Source: Flavobacteriaceae bacterium
Lineage (GTDB): Bacteria; Bacteroidota; Bacteroidia; Flavobacteriales; Flavobacteriaceae
NCBI GenBank assembly: GCA_013042825.1
Contig: JABDPL010000141.1
Coordinates: 1 to 5,999 of the forward strand
DNA length: 5,999 nucleotides
Direction of reading: 5' to 3'
Positions 1 through 5,489 of this stretch are shown in pieces. How positions within the stretch are numbered: position 1 is the stretch's first letter; the number at the start of each line of letters is the position of its first letter. The notes under the pieces were generated by a model. The model did no database searches and had not been told where the DNA came from. It was given only the letters and a program-made list of their open reading frames with translations. A program made the translations under genes and the position numbers.

Positions 1-335
1 CCAATAGCCTTGGTCTGCGTATTCAATGCCGCCGGTTTTATGGCAGGCTCGATGCCGATAAAGGGCACATCATAGGTTTTTCTCAAAAATGAGATGGCGT
101 TAGTTGTAGCCGTGTTGCAAGCAACAACGATCAGCTTACAGTCTAACGACAGAAGATACTCGGTGTTTTTCACACTTAATTCGATTATTCGTTTCTCCCC
201 CTTGGGTCCGTAAGGGGCATTCATGCTATCGGCAAGATAAATTGAATGCTCATGTGGAAGAAGGGCATGGATCTCTTTCCAAATAGATGTGCCTCCTACA
301 CCTGAATCGAATATTCCTATGGGTTTGTCGCTCAC
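1..335 (-). CDS. murI: Glutamate racemase MurI, N-terminal part (runs off the window edge)
   Basis: Cytoplasmic enzyme that interconverts L- and D-glutamate, supplying D-Glu for the peptidoglycan stem peptide. My own translation from a GTG codon at 335 gives 111 complete codons before the window edge, roughly the first 40% of a typical racemase of about 260-270 residues. The racemase signatures are intact: FDSGVGG at residues 9-15 (Asp10 and Ser11 are active-site positions in the family), DSMNAPYG at 36-43, and VVACNTATTN at 70-79, where Cys73 is the first of the two catalytic cysteines. The second cysteine would lie beyond the edge. The GTG start is chosen because it places FDSGVGG at the usual distance from the N terminus and no in-frame ATG lies nearby upstream. 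No Shine-Dalgarno sequence is visible, as is usual in Bacteroidota. The start lies only five bases past the T-tract of the preceding terminator, so its promoter is unclear. The family call is secure; the start is likely. Confidence 0.95.
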   Translation of the reverse strand, partial: MSDKPIGIFDSGVGGTSIWKEIHALLPHEHSIYLADSMNAPYGPKGEKRIIELSVKNTEYLLSLDCKLIVVACNTATTNAISFLRKTYDVPFIGIEPAIKPAALNTQTKAI

Positions 336-340
336 GATAC

Positions 341-377
341 AAAAATAAAAAAGCCACCCTTTTGAGCGGTGGCTTTT
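341..377 (-). terminator. Rho-independent terminator after the compact OmpH gene
   Basis: Reading the minus strand, a 10-bp stem (377-368 pairing with 358-349, core GCCACC/GGTGGC flanked by A:T pairs) encloses a 9-base loop and is followed by T-rich sequence (352-347 and 345-341, broken by one A). It begins 22 bases after the stop codon of the OmpH gene ending at 400, so it most likely ends the bamA/ompH transcript. The opposite strand also has a short T-run after the stem, but no plus-strand gene uses it. Confidence 0.85.
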
Positions 378-399
378 CATCTGATTTTAATACTGTTTT

Positions 400-906
400 T
401 TAGAATCCGAGTTCCTGTTTAACATCAGGCAAAAGGTCTTTACCGTCGGCAAGGATAACGCCTTGTCCAGCAGTTGAATCAAGCACATAATCAAAGCCTT
501 GGGCTTTGGCTACCTTGATAACCGCGTCTTTGGCCCGCTTTAAAATGGGTTCAAGTAGATCGGCTTCCTTTTTAGCCAGGTCCTGTTGTGCCTGGGCCTG
601 ATATTGGCGGATACTCTGCTCCATACCGGCAACTTCCTGCATACGTTTGGTGTTTTCCTCATCGGTTTTCGTGGCCGCCTCGGCATCATACTGCTTCACT
701 TTGTTTTGCAGTTCAGTGGCCATGGATTGTATCTCAGTTTCGTAGGTCTTCGCCACTTTTTCCAATTCTGATTTAGCACTTTGCATTTCTGGCATAGCTT
801 CAACCAACGCCTGAGTGTTGATGTGCGCAACCTTAGTCTGCGCATTCATAAAGCTCATTCCAAAAACAAGCGCAGTTGCAAATAATAGGGTCTTAAATTG
901 TTTCAT
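400..906 (-). CDS. ompH: OmpH/Skp-family periplasmic chaperone, compact form
   Basis: A 168-residue secreted protein, close to the usual length of Skp/OmpH chaperones, which hold unfolded outer-membrane proteins in the periplasm before delivery to BAM. Residues 1-22 are a signal peptide: a Lys-containing start, a hydrophobic core, and probable cleavage at Ala22-Gln23. The mature protein begins with the family's first beta strand (KVAHINTQAL, 25-34). A Glu/Gln/Lys/Ala-rich helical hairpin follows, about residues 40-130, which would form the tentacle-like coiled-coil arms. The C-terminal strand region (GFDYVLDST, 137-145, to the end) completes the body that trimerises in characterised Skp proteins. 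The ATG at 906 follows an A-rich stretch typical of Bacteroidota starts. The gene lies 42 bases after a longer paralogue and is followed by a terminator, so it is probably the last gene of that transcript. Family assignment is strong; the chaperone role is inferred from the family and from proximity to bamA. Confidence 0.93.
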   Translation of the reverse strand: MKQFKTLLFATALVFGMSFMNAQTKVAHINTQALVEAMPEMQSAKSELEKVAKTYETEIQSMATELQNKVKQYDAEAATKTDEENTKRMQEVAGMEQSIRQYQAQAQQDLAKKEADLLEPILKRAKDAVIKVAKAQGFDYVLDSTAGQGVILADGKDLLPDVKQELGF

Positions 907-948
907 TTTTATTTAATTACGTTATAAATTGTTTCTCTTTTATCAGGC

Positions 949-2001
949 CTATCGACCTGAACTATCTTTTTTCTTCTGTGCTTCCAGTTTTTCTTTTCTG
1001 GCCTTTTCCCTGGCCTCTATTATCTTTCTTTTCTTTTCCTCAAGTGCCTTTTTACGCGCTTCTCTATCACTTACTTTCTTTTCAGCCTTGGTTTCAGCGG
1101 CTTTGGCTGCGGCATCGGTCTTACTATCGCCGGCTTTCTTTGCACCGGCTATAGTATCTTTTGCTTTTTCAGCAATCTTGGCTTCGCTGGTGTCTACATC
1201 TTTTTTGGCTTTTAGCTCTTCCCGAGCATTCAGTTTTTCTTCCCTTGCCTTGGCACGGTCTTCAAGGATCTTCTGGCGTTTGGCCTCTATTTCAGCTTTC
1301 TTAGCTTCTCTTGCGTCAGTCTGAGCCTTGCGGCGCTCCTCGATCTGCTTTTCCCTTTCCGCCTTTTTGTCGGCTAACACCTGTTCTCTTGCTTCCTGCT
1401 CCTTGTTAATTTCAGGGATCAGCTCTTCGTCTTCCGCAGCTTTTCGCTCTTTCTTGGTTTGCGCCTGACGCCGTTTAGAGGTCCGGTTTATCGAGCGCAA
1501 TACCTGTTCGCTAATATCGAACCGATCGGCGGAATACAACATCACAACATCGGCTGATTTATCGAATATAAAATCATATTTCTTATTGTCAGCGATCTCC
1601 TGAACGGCGGTAAAAATTTGGTCCTGAACAGGCTGCATAAGCTGCTTTCTTTGGATCATGAGATCGCCATTCGGCCCGAAGCGTTTCTGCTGGTAATCCA
1701 GTATCTCCGATTCCTCTATATCTATCTCCTCCTGTCGTTCCTCGATCAACTCCTTTGTAAGCAGAACACTCTCACTATTCAGCTGCTGTTTTTTTTGCTC
1801 AACTGCAAGCAGGCGTTCTTCGATTTCAGATTTCCATCGTTGTACCTTTTCTTCGAGTTGAGTATTGGCCTCCTGATATTCCGGTACATTTTCCAAAATA
1901 TACTCGGTGTCGATATAACCAATTCTTATACTTCTCTGAGCGTAGGATGACAGGCTTAAAAGGGATGCTAAAGTCAGTAAAAAAAGAACTTTTATTTTCA
2001 T
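949..2001 (-). CDS. ompH: OmpH/Skp-family periplasmic protein with long charged C-terminal extension
   Basis: A 350-residue secreted protein, about twice the length of a normal Skp. Residues 1-21 form a signal peptide (MKIKV start, Leu/Ser-rich core, ending Tyr-Ala before Gln22). Residues about 25-172 are the OmpH domain: the opening strand IRIGYIDTEYI (25-35), a long Glu/Gln/Lys helical arm (about 42-105), the segment RFGPNGDLMIQ (107-117), and the closing strand YDFIFDKSADVVMLY (142-156). Residues about 175-350 are a Lys/Glu/Arg/Ala-rich tail predicted to be helical, with a degenerate internal duplication (231-259 and 313-341) around an Ala-rich stretch near 284-309. The ATG at 2001 is preferred because it starts a compact signal peptide directly. 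The reading frame stays open upstream, and ATGs at 2031, 2049 and 2079 are possible; the one at 2031 would only lengthen the basic n-region. The gene follows bamA by 176 bases and precedes the compact paralogue by 42. It may be a chaperone or a structural periplasmic protein; the tail's role is unknown. Confidence 0.9.
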   Translation of the reverse strand: MKIKVLFLLTLASLLSLSSYAQRSIRIGYIDTEYILENVPEYQEANTQLEEKVQRWKSEIEERLLAVEQKKQQLNSESVLLTKELIEERQEEIDIEESEILDYQQKRFGPNGDLMIQRKQLMQPVQDQIFTAVQEIADNKKYDFIFDKSADVVMLYSADRFDISEQVLRSINRTSKRRQAQTKKERKAAEDEELIPEINKEQEAREQVLADKKAEREKQIEERRKAQTDAREAKKAEIEAKRQKILEDRAKAREEKLNAREELKAKKDVDTSEAKIAEKAKDTIAGAKKAGDSKTDAAAKAAETKAEKKVSDREARKKALEEKKRKIIEAREKARKEKLEAQKKKDSSGR

Positions 2002-2047
2002 CCGTTTCTGATTATTCGTCTTAGGTTTCATGTCAGATCTATAATTC

Positions 2048-2079
2048 ATGACGGCAGAAAAACTCCACGATTCCGTCAT
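2048..2079. repeat. Inverted repeat ATGACGG/CCGTCAT, 18-base spacer
   Basis: ATGACGG at 2048-2054 is the exact reverse complement of CCGTCAT at 2073-2079. The repeat lies 47-78 bases upstream of the preferred ATG of the longer OmpH gene. It could be a hairpin in that gene's leader or a protein-binding site. With only 7 bp and an 18-base loop, chance occurrence is quite possible. Confidence 0.35.
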
Positions 2080-2083
2080 AAGG

Positions 2084-2106
2084 CGTTATTATTCTTCAAA
2101 ATAACG
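2084..2106. repeat. Inverted repeat CGTTATT/AATAACG, 9-base spacer
   Basis: CGTTATT at 2084-2090 pairs with AATAACG at 2100-2106 around a 9-base loop. It sits four bases from the neighbouring 2048-2079 repeat in the gap before the longer OmpH gene. The stem is A/T-rich and no T-run follows it on the minus strand, so it does not look like a terminator. An operator or weak leader hairpin is possible, and so is chance in A/T-rich DNA. Confidence 0.3.
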
Positions 2107-2177
2107 AAATATTATCGATAAAATTTTAACGCTTAATCTTAAATCGTTTCTCACGTAATTGAAAATATCGTGCCAAA

Positions 2178-4739
2178 CTAGAATCTCTGACCAATAATAA
2201 AGTGTGTTTCCCATCCATTTTTCTGAGTCAGCCCCGGTAACGGGTCAAATCCATATCCGAAATCGATTCCTAACAAGCCGAAGGCTGGCATAAAGATTCG
2301 GACCCCAAGCCCAGCTGATCGTTTAATATCAAACGGACTGTAATCTCGAAAGGAATTAAAGGAGTTGCCCCCTTCAAGAAACGCCAGACCATAGATCTTG
2401 GCTTGAGCTCCCAGCGTTATTGGATATCGCAATTCCAAGGAAAACTTGTTGTATATGGAACTACCATCCTGTTGAGATAGCGACTGGTTAGGATACCCGC
2501 GAAGGGCGATAATTTCCCTGCCGTCAAGGGCGAAATTCCCCAATCCATCTCCACCGAGGAAAAAGCGTTCGAAGGGTACAACACCGCGATCGCCATTATA
2601 GGCTCCTAAATAGCCAAATTCAATACTTGGCCTGAGCACTAAATCTTCGATAATTCTCGTAAACCATTCACCTTTGAACTTAACTTTATAGAATTCAAGC
2701 CATCTAAAGCGCTCCTGATCGATATCAGCAATTCTGTCGAGAGCGTCGGTATCGGTTGGATCATTCTGAAGATCCTCTTCCAATTGGCTTCGTTCCTCGG
2801 CTAGTCCTTTGTAATCTACTCCGTCAAAAGTTGAATATGGGAGGGTGAACTTGACCGAAGCGCTAAAATTAGAACCGCTTGTAGGATATATAGGATCGAT
2901 AGCCGTATTATTCCGGCTAAGCCCAACTGTGAACGACAGGTTATTCGAAAAGCCGTTTCCGAAGGTAAATAAGCCTGTATTGTAGTTTTTAAGGTTATAA
3001 TGCTGAAAACCGACAGCGCTCGAAAACAGGAAATAGTCATCAGGGACCGTCAATTGTTTGGCCAATCCAACGGAAATCCCCGTGATATTAAATCGGCGAT
3101 CCTTATCTGCATTTCTCGTAATCGGATTGAACAGGAATTGCTTGGTTTGCGACAATGAGGTAGAAAACTGTACCGGTTTTTCACCACCAAGCCAGGGCTC
3201 GATAAATGAGAAACTAAACGTCTGGAAAAAGCGGCTGGCTTGTAAACGCAGTGACAATGTTTGTCCGTCGCCCATAGGTATAGGTTTGTAAGCCTCCTTA
3301 TTGAAAATATCTTTGATCGCAAAATTATTGAACGATAATCCCAGGGTTCCGATGAAGCCTCCGCCACCATAACCACCCTGAAGTTCGATCTGGCTGGAAC
3401 CGCGCTCCACTACACTATATTCAATGTCAACTGTTCCATCGGTTGGATTGGCATTCTTTATATTAGGAGAGATCTGCTGGGCATCGAAGAACCCCATTTG
3501 TCCTAACTCCCTATAGGAACGAAGAACATTCGACTTGCTGTATAATTGTCCGGGACGTGTTCGCAAGGCCCTGTAGATTACACGGTCGTTAGTAGTTTCG
3601 TTACCGGTAACCGAGACCTCATTAAAATATGCTGGTTTTCCTTCGGTCACCCGGATTTCCAGGTCTATAATATTTCCTTCAGCGCTAACTTCAACCGGCG
3701 TTACCGTTGAAAAGAGGTACCCGCTATTTTGATAGAGGTTTGTAAGATCGTTCGCATCGGGATTCTCATTATCCTGAATGCGTTTCTCCAGTTCTACGCC
3801 ATTATAAGTGTCCCCTTCGTTGATCTTTAAAACCTGTTTGAGCTGGGCGTCGGTATACACTGTGTTGCCAAGGAAATCTATCTTTCCAAAGGTATACTTT
3901 TCGCCTTCTTCAACTTTTAATTTCAGGCTTATGGTATTGTCGTTATTATTTATGATCGAATCTGAAATGATCCTGGCATCACGGTAACCGTTTTCTTTGT
4001 ATTTGTCAATTACACTGGCTAGATCTTCCTTATAGTCGGCTTCAATATATTTCGATCGTTTAAGAAAGCGAATCGGGTTTCGCTTTTTTGTATTCTTCAT
4101 CGCTTTTCTGAGTCTCTTAGAACTCAGTTTTTCAGCGCCTTCAAATTCGATATCCTTTACCTTAACCTTCTCACCTTTTTCGATATTGACGAACATATTT
4201 ACGCGGCTCTTCGTCAAGGAATCCACAACCTCGGTTGTTGTAATCGTAACCTTGGCATCGAAAAATCCTTTTTTCCGGTAGGTGTTTTCAATGTAGTTTT
4301 TAGTTGTAGTTATAAGGTTTTCGGTAACCTTAACTCCGGGTTGTAACTTGTTTTCCTTAGCAATTTGTGGAGCCTTCTTTTTCTTTACCCCGGTAATACT
4401 CACTTCTTTGAGTTCAGGTAGGTCGATGAGTTCAATCTCCAGGTAAACGGTATCCGCTTCGATCTTCGGAGCATAGATGTTTATGCTGCTAAACAAATTA
4501 GATGCCCAGAGTTTCTTGATGGCAGCACTGATCTTTTCTCCCGGCAAACTGACTTCTTCGCCCTTGGTCAGGCCTGAATACGTAATCACCGTTTGGGAGC
4601 TGAAGGTTGTATTCCCTGTAACTTCAATATTCCCGATGGTATATTTTTTCAATCCACTATCCGACGGTGCCTGTGCTAACACAACAGTTGTCATCAGAAG
4701 TCCTAAACAAAATATAAAGGAGTTGATTATTGCTCTCAA
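2178..4739 (-). CDS. bamA: BamA, outer-membrane protein assembly factor (Omp85 family)
   Basis: The essential insertase that folds beta-barrel proteins into the outer membrane. From a TTG at 4739 it is 853 residues, in the normal range for Bacteroidota BamA. Residues 1-22 are a signal peptide with probable cleavage at Ala22-Gln23. Five POTRA domains follow, at roughly 32-105, 108-187, 193-277, 281-366 and 369-447, each with strand-helix patterns such as GNIEVTGNTTF and a terminal GFFDA or GYLFS element. The 16-strand barrel starts near 450 with a Gly-rich strand (QGGYGGGGFIG). It carries the conserved RGY motif at 747-749 (the Omp85 VRGF/Y motif of loop 6) and ends in GQRF, a C-terminal aromatic beta-signal. 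A highly charged insert at about 649-680 interrupts the barrel. The frame is open back into uppS, but those starts would overlap uppS by over 100 bases and put a long non-signal sequence ahead of the signal peptide. The first ATG past the junction (residue 16) would destroy the signal. The TTG lies 10 bases after the uppS stop, consistent with co-transcription. Confidence 0.96.
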   Translation of the reverse strand: MRAIINSFIFCLGLLMTTVVLAQAPSDSGLKKYTIGNIEVTGNTTFSSQTVITYSGLTKGEEVSLPGEKISAAIKKLWASNLFSSINIYAPKIEADTVYLEIELIDLPELKEVSITGVKKKKAPQIAKENKLQPGVKVTENLITTTKNYIENTYRKKGFFDAKVTITTTEVVDSLTKSRVNMFVNIEKGEKVKVKDIEFEGAEKLSSKRLRKAMKNTKKRNPIRFLKRSKYIEADYKEDLASVIDKYKENGYRDARIISDSIINNNDNTISLKLKVEEGEKYTFGKIDFLGNTVYTDAQLKQVLKINEGDTYNGVELEKRIQDNENPDANDLTNLYQNSGYLFSTVTPVEVSAEGNIIDLEIRVTEGKPAYFNEVSVTGNETTNDRVIYRALRTRPGQLYSKSNVLRSYRELGQMGFFDAQQISPNIKNANPTDGTVDIEYSVVERGSSQIELQGGYGGGGFIGTLGLSFNNFAIKDIFNKEAYKPIPMGDGQTLSLRLQASRFFQTFSFSFIEPWLGGEKPVQFSTSLSQTKQFLFNPITRNADKDRRFNITGISVGLAKQLTVPDDYFLFSSAVGFQHYNLKNYNTGLFTFGNGFSNNLSFTVGLSRNNTAIDPIYPTSGSNFSASVKFTLPYSTFDGVDYKGLAEERSQLEEDLQNDPTDTDALDRIADIDQERFRWLEFYKVKFKGEWFTRIIEDLVLRPSIEFGYLGAYNGDRGVVPFERFFLGGDGLGNFALDGREIIALRGYPNQSLSQQDGSSIYNKFSLELRYPITLGAQAKIYGLAFLEGGNSFNSFRDYSPFDIKRSAGLGVRIFMPAFGLLGIDFGYGFDPLPGLTQKNGWETHFIIGQRF

Positions 4740-4749
4740 ATAATGATAA

Positions 4750-5487
4750 TTAGGTAAGTTGCTCACTGGTTTTGCCAAATCGTCTTTCTCTACTTTGATA
4801 ATCAGCAATGGCCTGGTAAAGATCAGTCTTACTGAAATCCGGCCACAAGACATCGGTAAAATACAACTCGGCATAGGCAATTTGCCATAACAGGAAATTA
4901 CTTATACGTTGTTCACCACTGGTCCTGATCAGGAGATCTACATCTGGTAAATCACGGGTGTAAAGATGCTGATTAATTACATATTCATCAATATTATCGG
5001 ATGAAATTATATTATTTTTAACTTTAGCTGAAACAGCCTTTGCCATGTTGATGATTTCCTCCCGCGACCCGTAGCTCAATGCCAGGGTCAATGTCATCTG
5101 ATTATTAGCGCCGGTTCTTTCAATAACGTCGAGGAGTTCGTTTTTTACCTTTGCCGGCAGGGCATCGAGGTTTCCGATAGCTGAAAGCCTTATGTTGTTA
5201 TCCTGCAGAGTGTTTATCTCTTTCCTGAGTGAGGAGATAAGCAACTTCATCAGGGTCTGTACCTCTAGCTTTGGCCGTTTCCAGTTTTCCGTTGAAAACG
5301 CATAAAGCGTAAGGTGCTTGATGCCGAGTTCTGCACAGTTTTCGGTAATCTCGCGAACAGATCTGGCTCCCTGCTCATGACCGAATACCCTGATTTTGCC
5401 GCGTTGTTTAGCCCAACGCCCGTTACCATCCATAATAATGGCAATATGGCGGGGGAGGCGTTCTTTATTTATTTCCGGTAGCAGCAT
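4750..5487 (-). CDS. uppS: Isoprenyl transferase, undecaprenyl diphosphate synthase
   Basis: Cytoplasmic cis-prenyltransferase that extends farnesyl diphosphate with isopentenyl diphosphate units to make undecaprenyl diphosphate, the carrier for peptidoglycan and surface glycans. The 245-residue product is the usual length. All signature blocks are present: HIAIIMDGNGRWAK (14-27, catalytic Asp20), GHEQGA (36-41, His37), YAFSTENWKRP (62-72), LSYGSREEI (137-145), RTSGEQR (188-194) and the Mg-binding Glu207 within AYAELYF. These residues match E. coli UppS Asp26, His43, Arg194, Arg200 and Glu213 at a constant offset of six, so the enzyme looks fully functional. I chose ATG at 5487, which is 2 bases after the upstream stop. 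A TTG at 5493 would overlap that stop by four bases and add two residues, and cannot be excluded. Tight spacing on both sides suggests co-transcription with the upstream barrel gene and bamA. Chain length cannot be read from sequence, so C55 specificity is inferred from the family. Confidence 0.97.
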   Translation of the reverse strand: MLLPEINKERLPRHIAIIMDGNGRWAKQRGKIRVFGHEQGARSVREITENCAELGIKHLTLYAFSTENWKRPKLEVQTLMKLLISSLRKEINTLQDNNIRLSAIGNLDALPAKVKNELLDVIERTGANNQMTLTLALSYGSREEIINMAKAVSAKVKNNIISSDNIDEYVINQHLYTRDLPDVDLLIRTSGEQRISNFLLWQIAYAELYFTDVLWPDFSKTDLYQAIADYQSRERRFGKTSEQLT

Positions 5488-5489
5488 AA

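Larger units (their letters stand above)
2002..2177 (-). other. A/T-rich gap between bamA and the OmpH pair, possible leader or promoter region
   Basis: This 176-base gap is the longest non-coding stretch in the window. It is strongly A/T-rich next to bamA and contains two adjacent 7-bp inverted repeats (listed separately). I looked on the minus strand for the Bacteroidota promoter pattern (TTTG at about -33, TAnnTTTG at about -7). The nearest match is TTATTTTG at 2104-2097, one mismatch from the -7 consensus and without a convincing -33 partner, so no promoter is called. I see no strong GC hairpin with a T-run directly after bamA, so read-through from bamA is possible. The gap could equally be the leader of an internal promoter for the OmpH genes. 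Confidence 0.4.

Noticed and set aside
586..776. Two overlapping short plus-strand frames
   Set aside because: Both lie opposite the compact OmpH gene, have no recognisable motifs, and overlap each other in different frames.
929..1324. Plus-strand open frame of about 131 codons, very rich in Phe, Ser, Ala and Leu, resembling a membrane protein
   Set aside because: It is the antisense of the Lys/Glu/Arg/Ala-rich tail of the OmpH gene. Complementing AAG, GAA and GCN codons produces Phe/Leu/Ser/Ala runs and few stops, and there is no independent gene evidence.
1618..1950. Plus-strand open frame of about 110 codons, Leu/Phe/Ile-rich
   Set aside because: It lies antisense to the OmpH domain coding region, whose family motifs are clear. 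Its hydrophobicity is the expected mirror of charged helical codons.
2002..2079. Extension of the longer OmpH protein to ATG at 2079
   Set aside because: The extra 26 residues are polar and not secretion-like, while a standard signal peptide starts at 2001. An intermediate ATG at 2031 remains possible.
2816..3376. Short frames on both strands inside bamA
   Set aside because: They lie within the well-supported BamA barrel coding region in other frames and show no domain or start-site support.
4740..4880. N-terminal extension of bamA to starts at 4880, 4874 or 4853
   Set aside because: It would overlap the conserved C-terminal coding region of uppS by more than 100 bases and bury the signal peptide about 40 or more residues inside the protein.
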